Source: Trichostrongylus colubriformis
Taxonomy: Eukaryota; Nematoda; Chromadorea; Rhabditida; Trichostrongylidae
Assembly: GCA_963978905.1 (NCBI GenBank)
Contig: OZ022256.1
Span: forward strand, 24,384,426 to 24,448,425
Direction: 5' to 3'
DNA length: 64,000 bases
The notes below the pieces were generated by a model. It was given only the letters and a program-made list of their open reading frames with translations, had not been told where the DNA came from and made no database searches. Positions 1-11,197 of the stretch are shown piece after piece; the first letter of the stretch is position 1, and each line of letters starts with the position of its first letter. A program made the translations under genes and the position numbers.

Positions 1-1534
1 AATGATAGAGGATACTTTACTAAAAACAATCCATTAAGAATTGATCCGAATGAACGTTCGTCTATAACACTGCGCACGGAAAGGTAGCGAAAGCCTGACG
101 GAGTGACCGTTGAGGTAAACACACTTCCCGTGTGGCCGTCTCCATCCTCATCGGACACGTTCACTCCACCCTTCCACTGGTACTTGACGTGGAGCAGTCA
201 AGAGATAAACGTCCCACGGATTAGAGATTTTGGAAGGGTCGCTGAGAACTTGGGTCAACTGGTAGTACCTCAAACGGAATTAGGTTTCCTTGTGAGTCAG
301 AACAACTGGTAAACACGATTTTCCTCGCTGAGAAGAACTAAAGGGGCTGTTCAGGGTAACTCTTCTATCTCTAACTTAAATGTAGAACAGTGTTCAAGTG
401 TTAAAGGACTTTACGCGTACGGTTTCTGTGATTTGTGTGTAAGTTTACGCTGCCAATTCCTCTCAAAAAGGAGGGTGTGGAAAGCGCTCTCCTTGAGTGT
501 TCAGCTTCCCATGCGAGTCTGTAGATATTGAAGAGTATGCTCCCATATGAGTCATCTCCACACCTCTGCATGCCCAAAGATCTTGCCATCCATATGTTGA
601 CCGGGGCTCGGCGAAATTTGTTGTTCAACTTGGGAAGAAGTGATCTCACAGCTGAAAAATGTGAATAAAAGACCGGAGATGCAACCATCTTTTTGAGATA
701 TGCGATAAAGATTCTACTTGACCCGCGCAATTTATGTAAATATGTAATAGATTAGGTGATAGCTTTCGAACCGCAAATGATGGGAGTTGTAAGTAGAGAG
801 GTGTACATTAAAAGATTGCAATGGAGAGATTGTTGCCAAACATCGACGATTTTCCTACCTTCTCAAATCCCAGTGAGAACTATGTTCACCAAATGGATGT
901 TGAGCAATATATGGATGTACATATTTCCACTAAGGGTATCAAATCAGAATCTTTGTTTGTTGAGAAGTTTTCGCGTTCTAGAAATTGAGGAATCACTACA
1001 AGATGAGGTTTTGCAGAAATTTATCTACGTGGCTTGGCACAAATGCTCTCCGACGAAGCTTTTCAGTGTAACCGAAATTAAATGTGCTCAGTTGCCGGTT
1101 CTCTCTTAACTTATGTCTCAACTTTGAACATAACTGCGCCCTATTCTGCTTGCGCGTTCGGTTATGTTAAGATTAGTTGTGTCTAACTTAGACTGAAAAC
1201 GAATAAATTATTTTCTGATAGTGTATTATGATTATATTATTATATTTTCTGAGAGTGGAAACGCTTCAACTGAACATCAATTACTAACGGGTATTTGTCT
1301 AACAAGGGAAGTTCAATAGTCAGCCTAGCCATTCTCAATTATGTGCGCACCATTATAAGACTCTGTAAACCTGGACTCAAACCTGCCCTTAAACATTTGC
1401 AGAACGACTCTGCAAGCGAAATTATCGTTTTTCTGAATGAGCAGTTCTGTATATTATGTGGCAAATACAGGGGCTTATAGTGCCCGAGCCACATGTTTCC
1501 GTGCAGAAACAAGGTTGCGTTTGACATACAATAC
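1..1534. other. Intergenic DNA, no gene recognised
   Basis: Several open frames of 60-117 codons occur here on both strands, but none shows a recognisable domain, and none is bounded by good splice sites joining it to another coding block. One minus-strand frame, 182 down to 1, stays open to the window edge and is Ser/Thr/Gly rich; it could be an exon of a gene lying to the left but cannot be confirmed from this window. Confidence 0.4.
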
Positions 1535-1640
1535 AGTTACTACAAGGATGCTGAGTTATGGACAAAGCTTTCAGCATCCTTGTAGTAACTTTCGCATCGC
1601 GAGCTGCGGCGATAAGCAGCAGTTATCAAAAATCAAAAAT
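1535..1640. repeat. Short hairpin repeat, family with the copy at 61218
   Basis: A 20 bp stem (AGTTACTACAAGGATGCTGA at 1535-1554 against its reverse complement at 1571-1590) is followed by a flank beginning TTTCGCATCGCG and a CTGCGGCGATA block. The same stem ends and the same flank recur at 61218-61330 with a longer stem. The shared flank shows these are two copies of one dispersed element, not chance palindromes. Confidence 0.7.
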
Positions 1641-1897
1641 ATGAAAATCATTACAATACAGTGTTCAGCAAATCAAAATACCCGCGAGAGCAACTTCCCA
1701 GCTTGATTGAGGTTTTGAACAAACTTCTTAAGGATACGTGTGAATTGAATAGCAAAACATTCAACAAAGGGGAGTCCACATTACACCGCGGCTATACTTT
1801 GCGCACCGACGCCGGTGTCTGCGTCAAACTGACGCGATCATGTGCCTGTCGCGGACGATGGTGTCAGTCTGATAACGCGCACCGTTTGCAAAACGCT

Positions 1898-2037
1898 CGA
1901 CCCAACTACATTACAGTATGGTGGTCGTGGCGAGAGCCCAGGAATTCAAATTGTGGCCTATTAAGGCCATATGCTAAGATTCGAAATAGAAATCGTAGGC
2001 TCTCGCCACAATCACCATACTGTGGTGTGGTTGGGTC
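1898..2037. repeat. Palindromic MITE-like inverted repeat
   Basis: Arms of about 40 bp (1898-1938 and 1998-2037) match in inverted orientation with a few mismatches. The outer ends read CGACCCAACTACATTACAGT and the complement of GGTGTGGTTGGGTC. The spacer has no coding potential. Likely a foldback or MITE copy; no target duplication could be defined. Confidence 0.6.
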
Positions 2038-2590
2038 CAGCTGTGGGCTCTCCACTGCTCTGCGCAAAAATGTCTGTCTCATGCGCTACAAGCACCTGCA
2101 CCTACTGTGTATAGGATTGTTCATCATGAAAAGCCTTCAAAACTTCTATTGGAGAGCCGCTCTGCAAATTCGGAGAGTAGATTTGAGTTCAGCGTCTTAA
2201 GACGCATGCCATGATGTTCATCTCACTGCGAATTTCCAGGCTGACCTATTGACCCCATCTCGTGAGCTAGGGGTGGGCATCCTCTTCCTTCAAACTAAGG
2301 CTCGTGCAGTATAGAAAAGTGTTTGTTTCTTAGACCATGACTGTTTCTTTACTTTTGTTCGATTCGGTCGTCGCCGGACCCTTATCTGCTTCAGTCGTTA
2401 GCATTAGAGACGCAGTGGGCAGGAGGCTACCCATCACTCCACAACTCCAAGTTTTGTAAGCACCTGGAAGTTTTGTAAGTGCAAAACGGAGCTCACTTCC
2501 AATTCACTGTCACGTCGCTTTTAAAGGCACATCACGTGGTAATCAGATTAGTGGCTCACTTTCTTTGGGCAAGTATGTAGCTCCTTGGAT

Positions 2591-2909
2591 AACTGCTCAA
2601 ACTGCATTTTGTGCGGACAGTGCACGGTGTTGGGCCTGCTCGAACACAACCGAGCCACGCCCACCCAGCCACATCACACCTAGCTTTAGACGAACAAATT
2701 TCCAACATGGCGCCGAGAAGAAAACTTGCGATGAAACAAGATAATTTGATGAAACAGCCATTTCGATGAAAGCAGCTTCTGATTTGGAAATTGTTCTTCT
2801 GAAGTCAGGTGTGATTTTGTTGGGTGGGCGTGACTTGGTTGTGTTCCAGCAGGCATAACACCGTGAAGATGCATTGTGCAGCCGCAACAAAGGTACTGCC
2901 TGAGCAGTT
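2591..2909. mobile_element. Long-inverted-repeat MITE, family with 57948-58282 (copy 1)
   Basis: Both ends carry the same diverged sequence in opposite orientation: AACTGCTCAA at the left against TGAGCAGTT at the right, then a GTGCACGGTGTT block, a CCTGCTCGAACACAACC block and a CCACGCCCACCCA block, mirrored around 2800-2905. It has no open reading frame of its own. The second copy at 57948-58282 shares the ends and the interior order. A non-autonomous DNA transposon is the simplest reading. Confidence 0.75.
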
Positions 2910-4613
2910 ATCTGAATACTTAATCGTCTTAAGAAAATGAGCTTCTAATATGAATATCGCGTGGTGGGCCTCTAATGTGGCAATGCTCACAGGTTCATCT
3001 TTAAATCGAGATGAGCATCTACCTTGTGAACCCATTGTCTGAGCATTTCAAATGGATTCATTTTTCATGTATACTGATAGGATTCTATTGCTCACAGATT
3101 CATATACCTTTACTAAATGTGGTCAGGTCCTCCTGAACTTGAGCGATTCCTGGTTGGGATCGCTCATAACTCACATGTATTAGCTGGACAAGGGAAGGCA
3201 ACAAAACAGGACAAGATCGGACCTGTCGTGTAGTTGCGAAGTTGCGACCTCTTGGCCACCATTAGGTGCTCCAGGCGTCATCACATGCAGCCCTAATGAG
3301 ATAGCATAATTTGGATTCTTTGTGCTCTCACACACACATTTATCTCACTAGAGGTTGTGAACTAAAGGGTACAAGCGGATCTTGGAGCTAGATGAGTGTT
3401 AGACTGCTGTGGCTTACGATAGGCGGTGATTACTGATGAATATCTAGTTTATCTCCCATTCATTCGTACATTCTGTTTAGTCCAGGTTATTTAGTTGCCG
3501 TTAACCTGAATATTTATTGATCGTATTTGATTGTACAACAACGTTTCATGCTTTATCAATGAAACTGCTCAGTCATGAGCACATTATTGGACACCTTTTG
3601 TATGGCTGCCTGCATACTTACTGGCTTGTTTAAACGCTTTGGAGCTGATTTATTTTGCTCCACTTTCTCAGATCGGACGCCACGGCTGTCAGGGAGGAGG
3701 TTCACTAATGGATAGTCAATCAGTTTAGCCGACGTTAGTATATATGTATGGGTTTTTCATCAGCCAGAGGATCCTTGAAGACACAAATGTATGTTCAGAA
3801 TTCTTATGTTATATTCATTCAAATGTTTCTGTGCGTTGTCGATTATACTTAATCAATTTCTTAAAAACATTTCATTCAGTGGCCTTTCTCTGGCAACAGT
3901 GCTGGTAGCCTCACTAACAATACGCAGACTCACAATGGGAAGTAATGAGTCTAGAGGACTACTATACACTAACAAATAGAGCAAAGCACGAACTCGAATG
4001 TAAATTGATTTTTTATTTCCTTGGAGTTTGTAATCACCCTACCGATAAATCCTAGGTCACGCGTTTTGATTGCGATGATGCATATATGGTGGTGCCAGGC
4101 TCGAAATCCCATGTGGACCGTTTGTGGACACTTATCAGAATTTCTGATCATTGTTAAATGGCAAAATGAAAACGTTGCAAGTGACTATGAAAGTAAGCAC
4201 GTGTCAATGAAGCGAAGGTGTTGTACATAGTGGTGAATGGCGCGTCCTACATCTCATGGCGGAGGGGTCAAATCACGCGTTAATGTCCTTCTAGGTCAAC
4301 AAATCCCTCCGTTGCTTCGTGGCAGGTGAATTTCTCCGGGAAACATCGGTAGGTCCCACAAAGTTTCTGAATGGTCAAATCGCATTCAACTGCCATCACG
4401 ATTCTGAATGGAGCTATCACAGTATGCTCTTACCAGCAACGGAGATTGATTAATGCCGAGAACCTTGTCCCTTACCCTTTTATCTTTTCAGAAGGATTGC
4501 TAAGAGCCCGTCTCAGTCTTGCTTCTTAACATCTGAGGTCGTTCAAGGGTGTCCCAGAAAACGTTGACTCACGACCAGCCAATCAGTTCGAGCCAAGTTG
4601 AATGATGAATCAC
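2910..4613. other. Intergenic DNA, nothing assigned
   Basis: No domain, RNA gene or clear repeat was recognised. Open frames are short and overlap on both strands, as expected by chance in AT-rich sequence. Confidence 0.4.
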
Positions 4614-4615
4614 TA

Positions 4616-6086
4616 CAGTGCTCTGCATAATTATACAGCCACCTATAGATTGTCCAAAAACTCTGTTCGCAGAGTGATTCAAAAAAGTCTCTGAGTGAAA
4701 GATGTAGCCAGTGTGGACGCGCATTCGCGCATCCATACCAAATTTTAGTCAAGAAACATAGAAGATTCTTTTCTAAATTTGTTTCGAAAATGGTGCTTAT
4801 ACCATTCTGCAAAATTATACAGCCACTGAACAGATTGACGCATTCGTCAACCGAGAAACAACGAAAAAGAGAACAATGCTGATTTTGCCATCATTTAGTC
4901 TTCCCTAAACTCCCTGAAACATTCCAATCAGTCTGAATCCTTTTCCCCATGAAACCCCATATAACGTTTCATCATGTAAAGATCGGAGCCGTTCGTTATC
5001 TGGGTCAGAAGGTCCATTCGGTGACGGCTTCACCATGATCGAGTGTTCCAGTTGACATGAGATGGTCCATAAACTTACATAAAAACAAGATTTTGCTGAA
5101 GATTTCGAGACGCATGACAGGAGAAGGGTACGGCGCACAAAGGCTTGGCAATCGGATGGTTCATCCTTTCGAGAACGAAACAAAAATTCGAATGATTACT
5201 TGGTCCCATACCATGACAAATTGTCCGAGAATTCCCTCAAGTTTGTGCACCTTTCCCCTTTGGTTTTTTCTCAAGGTTGTTCTGTCTGATGAAAAAAGGT
5301 TTCGGCTATGACGTTCCCGACGGCTACCGGCGCTATCGCACAAGGGACAAACTTAAGTTTTCAAGAAGAACCTCAAAGAAGGAGGTGTCAGGGTGTGGGA
5401 CCAAGTAATCATTGAATTTTTGTTTCGCTCCCGAAAGGATGAACCATCCGATTACCGGGCCTTTGTGCGCCGTACCCTTCTCCTGTCATGCGTCTCGAAA
5501 TCTTCACCAAAATCTTGTTTCCATGTAAGTTAGTGGACCATCCCGTGTCAGCTGGAACACTCGATCATGGTGAAGCCGTCACCGAATGGACCATCTGACC
5601 CGGATAACGAACGGCTCCGATCTTTACATGATGAAACATTATCTGGGGTTTCATGGGGAAAAGGATTCAGACTGATTGGAAGGTGTCAGAGAGTTTAGAG
5701 ACGTTGTCATCGAAGCGTGGCAGCATGTGGTCTAAAAACATTCTGAAAATCGTAATATCGACCTATATCACCAAAATTTGTGGCTATTCGGAGCAATGGA
5801 AGACTAAATGATGGCAAAATCAGCATTTTTCTCTTTTTCGTTGTTTCTCGGTTGACGAATGCGTCAATCTGTTCAGTGGCTGTATAATTTTGCAGAATGC
5901 TATAAGCACCATTTTCGAAACAAATTTAGAAAAGAATCTTCTATGTTTCTTGAATAAAATTTGGTATGGATGCGCGAATGCGCGTCCACACTGGCTACAT
6001 CTTTCACTCAGAGACTTTTTTGAATCACTCTGCGAACAGAGTTTTTGGACAATCTATAGGTGGCTGTATAAATATGCAGAGCACTG
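4616..6086. mobile_element. Tc1-family foldback transposon with about 600 bp terminal inverted repeats
   Basis: The element is bounded by TA and starts CAGTGCTCTGCATA, with the exact complement TATGCAGAGCACTG at the right end. CAGTG next to a TA duplication is the known terminus of Tc1/Tc3 elements. The left arm runs from 4616 to about 5207 and the right arm from about 5395 to 6086, matching almost throughout in inverted orientation; the right arm is about 100 bp longer. Only about 190 bp of spacer remain, and it holds a broken transposase fragment. The long arms resemble the layout of Tc3-like elements. Inferred to be a non-autonomous derivative mobilised in trans, if at all. Confidence 0.8.
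5270..5415 (+). pseudogene. Tc1-like transposase fragment
   Basis: Translation gives VVLSDEKRFRL and then, after a one-base frame change, DVPDGYRRYRTRDKLKFSRR. This matches the order of the DDE transposase segment around the second catalytic Asp in Tc1-like proteins (SDEKKFNLDGPDG...). The remaining catalytic residues are absent. It lies in the spacer of the foldback element, so it marks the family but cannot encode an active enzyme. The frame change and in-frame stops show decay. Confidence 0.7.
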
Positions 6087-6088
6087 TA

Positions 6089-9000
6089 TGTATAATTAGA
6101 GACTGTTTCCAGGACTATGGAAAGCTGGACGTCGTAATGATCTCCTAGCAGAGCTTGACGTTGACGACCCTGATTTTTCCGTTGTCCATCGACTTGGAAG
6201 TGCCTAGTCAGTTGCCCATGGTTGGTTGACGAAAGTGGTGGTGTGTGGAATATTTCTATGAAAAATACCTGTCTCTGTTTCTCTATAAAGCGACTCGGGG
6301 AGGGGGGTGCGGCGGTAGTTTCGCAAAGTAGTATGGAGGACATCGTTTTGGCAGACTTCCCACGGGATGGAGAGTGTAACGGGCGTGAAAGACAAAGACT
6401 TCCTTAACAAATGCAGTTCATGTTCTCGAAAATTAAAAGTGTCCAGTTATGGTCCAATAGAGAACTGCTTTTTCGGTCAATGAACACCTCTTGAAATGTG
6501 CTTTCGAGTATTTCGCGAGTATTAACAACTGGTTTGGTTTTGAGAACACAAAGAACTCTCGAGCTAGTGACCTGGAAACCTGGATTACGCTGAGTTTCCT
6601 ACCACTCTCAGTGTTTTCAAGTATGGTTTTGTAAGAGGCATTGGCGATCCATGTGTTGTAGGGAATCCGCAAGACTTCACCATGGGAAGGCACATAATAT
6701 ATTGTAAATCAGCAGAAAAACTTGTTAAAGGCCTCGATTTGGACCCCTCCTTTGCCTTTTTAGTGCTTTTGAAAATCTCCTATGATAGCATTTTGAGCCA
6801 CCAGAACGACTACATCCTACTCATCGAGCGGACTTCTTGGTATGTGCTACGAAAAGTCTTCGAAAGGACGAAACGCATGTGGGAGCAGTGTAAGTCATTG
6901 CTCCCGTGTAGGCAAATTGTGGGAAAGGAATATGCGCTTTCACAAGCTTCGGTAAGAATCGGTTCGATGTGTTTTTCAAATAATAAAAAAGTCGAAGTCC
7001 CGCGTTTTCCTGACAAATACCTCCAAGGGGTTCAAATGTGCCTCGAAGGAGAGGGAGGATGTTCTATGACCATTTTTTCTTTGGGCCTACAGTATACAAA
7101 AAAGGCAGTTAACTTAGCTCATTTAGTGCTAGTTATTATTTATTTTGTTTAGACATAAGTTGTATTGCCAGACAAATACTATATAGAACAAGCTTTTCCT
7201 TTTCGATGCTTTCTACATATGACATTCTGGCGCATATTTGTGAGCACACAATAAATAAATGAATATCCATGATTTCTACAGCCACCCACATCAACCATTT
7301 TTGGCGTGCTTTTTCGTCTGACTGAGACCATACCCTCACCAAACGCATGCGCTGAGTTGTCAACCACTGCATCAAATTGATGATACCTCAACTACGAGAA
7401 AAAACTGTGAGTCGAGTGTCTCATGGAACATTCCGTCAATCTGTCGCTTTCCGTCTTACCTTTCAAAAATGAATTGTTATTCTCTTTTCATGTTTTCACC
7501 ATGCTTATTCTTTTTATCGCACCTATTTCCAGCGACCCCATTTAGGAAATCACCTACTCGATCGATCGAGTTACGGGGAGCACCGTTCGGCATCGGTTTG
7601 TTTGCTATGTGACCGTCTGTTGGTGGTCATAGCCAACGAGCCTGTGGATTAGCCCGCGTTCACACTGCACTGTCCTGGACCATAACCACATTTTACGGTA
7701 GTTGTGGTTTTCTTTGTGGAACGATTTTATCGTGGAACGAATTCACTTATATAAGTCGGAAATATTCATAACAACAGCCAGCAAACACTGTGGTGGCTCA
7801 TGGTGGAGCAAAATCAAAGGTGAACAAAAAACCAAAATGATACAGATACAATACACAGGCAATCTCTTAAATAAACACGCAAATAACTGGTTCCTAATAG
7901 GAGCTCATCTCTTTCCCATCAGTTTCGTCCTTTAGTCCTTTTCCGCAGAAGCCACGGAGTCGATGCATTGCATGTCTTGCCTAGATAGGTTCTCTTCTTG
8001 ACTTGAAGGGTTCTTCAACGAAAATTCGAATTTTCCTATCCCCTTTCACATATGCTGCATCACCCGGGTCACATGCGAAGATACATAGTCCGCCAGAGAT
8101 ACATACATTCCCTCAAAGTCTGCAGTTGCAACGCCTACCGGTAAGGTGGAAGGGGCCGCAAGGTCCAGAACCGAAGCCGTAACGGTCACTGTGATCGGTG
8201 ACGTGATGTAAGAAGCAAATCAAGATAAGGCGATCAACTTCCAATCGGCATCAGATTAGAAGCTTCTGGGCGAAGAATAGAGCAGGGATTCGATTTGGAG
8301 GTTTTGCGATGCTTCGTCAGAAGAAAGGGAAATAGACTCACGTTTTCCTATGCGCGCTGTATCTCACAGGGCAATGAAATGGCAAGGAGGAGGGACCGTG
8401 AGATTTTGCGCACACAGTCCCTCCGAAATTCTCGGTTCTGCACTACCCTCCGCGGCGAAGAAGCGTCAAAGAAAGAATGAGTCGCTTTCAAGTCGTGTTT
8501 GTGTACGTGGTTTGCATACTTGGCGAATAATTAGCATTCTGCCATTGATAAATGGTGAAGGGGGAGTGCAAAAAGGAGAGGCTCTCTTAAAAACACCGGA
8601 AGGGGGTATTTTTGGCCTACGGTAGAACAGACGTAGTGTGGACGAGTTCAAGTGGCCGCCATTGCACAAACTCGCCAATTTGACGACTTGGCATGGCGCC
8701 AAGAGAAGATGTGTCTATTATAAATTTGTTTTTCCCTTTTACTTTTCCCTTTAATCTTTCTTATACTGTTTCTAGATGTACTTACATGGATGCTAATGTG
8801 GTTGGGAATGGCCACTCCACTGCGCTGGGAGTCAGGTGCTACAACAAACGTTGGCCCGCGGCCCGTCCCCTACAGCGGACAACCCGGAAAGTCAGTGTGT
8901 TGGATGCCAATGGGATGCGAATACACACCGCAGCGTCGCGCTTTTGAATCCGGCTTTTTTCACCGATTATCACTTTCAACCTTCAGTGTTCGTTACAAAA

Positions 9001-9235
9001 TGCTCATTTCTTTGCATCTTCCTCTTGTTTCGGATCCCTTCCGGTTCCTTTAAAAGTATTACTATGTTAGTAGGCACGACGAACATTACAGTGGGGGTTA
9101 TGGACATTGGATAAAATAATCCCAGTAGTTCATAGATAGGCGTTGACTCGTACTTTTCTGGACGGAAAGCATTAATCGTGGCAGCTAGAAAAACAATTAC
9201 CACGGTACTTTTGAGCCTGCATCACAGCCCGCAAC
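6089..9235. other. Intergenic DNA; one unassigned 156-codon ORF at 6682-7152 (+)
   Basis: The longest frame, 6682-7152 on the plus strand, starts with ATG and gives 156 residues with no recognised domain; the opposite strand is also open in part. Its base composition is like the flanks and no splice sites tie it to neighbours. I treat it as probable chance or old transposon sequence. The rest of the interval shows no gene, RNA or clear repeat. Confidence 0.3.
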
Positions 9236-9636
9236 AGAAGCGTGCATGGAAAAACTAGTTTCTCTATTACCCATAATTTATGTTGTATACCTAATGAGAG
9301 CCGTATGCAAAGTACGCAAAAAATTGAGATTGATAAAGATACAGCTCCTTAAATGGGGGCCTCCGAGTAAGTGCCCGCCTCGTCGTTCACCGCGGTTGAG
9401 ACGGAGAGGAGGACTGCTTACGCAACTTTCTGTTCGCATTATGCACCTCCGACCGCGGCGAACCACGGCAGAGGCACTTACTCGGAGGCCCCACCCCCTC
9501 GACCGCCAGTTTGAGGAACTGTATATTCGCCGGATTCCCATATTTTAACGTTAAATTTTGGATGCGGTCCTTATTGAGCAAATACAAAACAAATATATGG
9601 TTAACAGAGAAACCCACTTTCCGTGAACGATTCCTT
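9236..9636. mobile_element. GC-cored palindromic MITE, same family as 17356-17793
   Basis: Inverted arms meet near 9430. The core carries GGGGCCTCCGAGTAAGTGCC on the left and its complement on the right. The outer end, TTTCCGTGAACGATTCCTT, is identical to the right end of the element at 17356-17793, which also shares the TTGAG/ATACAGC and TACCCAT blocks. The short frames on both strands are mirror images of one another and are not genes. Confidence 0.75.
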
Positions 9637-10325
9637 CGATCGAACTTTATTTTGCAGAAATTTACAAGTATACGGCACAGAAAAGTCTACAGTCAATATA
9701 GATCACACTGCAGCTGGGACTACACTTTCATTGCTACAATTCGAGTACTTCCGTTTATTATTGTTTCCGCTACTTTTCAAGAGCGGGTTCCACAAGAACA
9801 ATAAGTTCTAGGTCCAGGCCTCATTCAGAGTTCGAACACTGAGTCTTCCATAAGACTCGGGCCGCCAGCTCAGCCGTGGCAGTGAGGCATCCACTTTACG
9901 AGTTTCCTCGTGATCACTCTCTGATGTCAGTGGCATGAGCGAATACGAAGGTACTGTTACCACACCCGCCATATATCTACATGCGACGGGCGAGCAACGA
10001 AGAAGGAAGTCATGCTGAACTCGGGTTCACAGCAGTACTGGAGCAGCCGGCACTTGCGAAAGTGCTCCAGGCGACCTTCACTCCTGTTTCGGAAGAGTGT
10101 TACGCTCTCCGAATCAACGGTGACCAGTAAGAGATTCTTTAGTCCGCCAAACAATTGCTATGTGCCTAAGAGCTCATGCACTTCCATAAGATGGGCTGGT
10201 GAGTACCGAATAAACCACATGGAAGATGCAGACATACTGATGGACGGCAGTAAGTATGGGCCACGAAATTGTTGCAGGAGAAGGCCTCTCTCTTCACAGG
10301 GGCTGAGAAAGTTCCTTTACGATTG

Positions 10326-10902
10326 TTTAAAAGCAGCATTAGGGGGAAAGTCGGACGAAAAGTAAAAGAAGTAGTGCATATGAAAGTCGCTATGCCTAGT
10401 GACAGGACAGTGGAGAAAAAAATGGATGGAATTGGCCAAAAACCCAAGAAAGAGGACCCCCTTTCCACTGGTGATTCTCGACGCGGACGACCTGTCCTTC
10501 AAGAGGCGGGTAGTCTGTTCTAGTTTTCCACTGGCATGTTGCCAAGTAAACAAAAGGGAATGTTTGGAAATACGACAGCATCTACTTTTTGAAGTGAGCT
10601 CCAAGCTAAAACTGCGAAAGCGCGCTGCAAAACCTTTGATCTTGCCGCATCTCCTTGGCCGCTCCCACCCCAGACAATGGGGAATTACGTCATCGGGAGG
10701 CGGGACCACTGTGTCCAAGAGGCGGAACCGCTGCATGGTTGCGGCGTTTTGCAAGGTTTCTACAGCTTGGGGTGGGGGGGGGGGCGTTTTTTCATCGGGA
10801 TTACGCCACAGATAGCCTTCTTAGGCCCAGGACTACAATGTGAATGACTTCTTGTAGGGATTTCTCCATTACCACATTACCCCTGACTCTGTCTTTACCA
10901 TA
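10326..10902. repeat. Dispersed repeat family B, copy 1
   Basis: The copy begins near TTTAAAAGCAGCATTAG, contains CTAGTGACAGGACAGTGGAG and the CCAAGAAAGAGGACCCC block, and ends near CCTGACTCTGTCTTTACC. The same blocks occur in the same order at 28186-28690 and, more diverged or partial, at 23457-23805 and 35968-36200. It includes a run of 12 G at about 10773-10784. The 138- and 145-codon frames here have no host-gene features. Confidence 0.7.
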
Positions 10903-10929
10903 AGCTCACATGCAACTATCATAGCCGAT

Positions 10930-10977
10930 CGGATCGATATGCATAGGAAAGTGTGCTTTCCTATGCATATCGATCCG
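10930..10977. repeat. Perfect 22 bp palindrome next to the transporter 3' end
   Basis: CGGATCGATATGCATAGGAAAG is followed after four bases by its exact complement, and a third, direct copy of the left arm follows at 10982-11005. It lies 70-120 bp past the last recognised transporter exon on the minus strand. If exon 13 is read through instead of spliced, the hairpin falls inside the reading frame; otherwise it sits in an intron or the 3' untranslated region. Confidence 0.75.
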
Positions 10978-11046
10978 ATGTCGGATCGATATGCATAGGA
11001 AAGTGAAAAAACTGGTAATAGGGTATGAAACGCATCTGAAACGCAC

Positions 11047-11197
11047 CTGTTCCGGTGTCAAGCCTTTCGTTTCAGGCAGGTAAAAATAGCAAATCGCAAA
11101 AGTCACGACACAAGGTGGAAAGAACAGGATGAAGTAGCACAGCGGCCCACCAAGGGCATTCTGTATGGGGAAATATATGATCAGCAGCAAGGTGCGA
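11047..11197 (-). CDS. Transporter exon 13: helix 12 and PETKG motif
   Basis: The acceptor is CTTTTTCAG. It encodes a helix (CYFILFFPPCVVTFAICYFY) followed by LPETKGLTPEQ, the C-terminal hallmark of sugar transporters. The donor CAG|GTGCGT suggests one more short exon downstream. Without splicing the frame runs on to a stop near 10903 through the palindrome. Confidence 0.9.

Noticed and set aside
1..182. Open minus-strand frame (YQWKGGVNVSDEDGDG...) reaching the left edge
   Set aside because: Only about 60 codons, a weak CAAG acceptor and no partner exon inside the window; chance is not excluded.
4543..6099. Two near-identical 69-89 codon ORFs in opposite directions (MQN.ISTIFETNLEKNLL...)
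   Set aside because: They are the terminal inverted repeats of the Tc1-type foldback, not genes.
6682..7152. 156-codon plus-strand ORF
   Set aside because: No domain, no splice structure and composition like the flanks; kept only as an unassigned frame.
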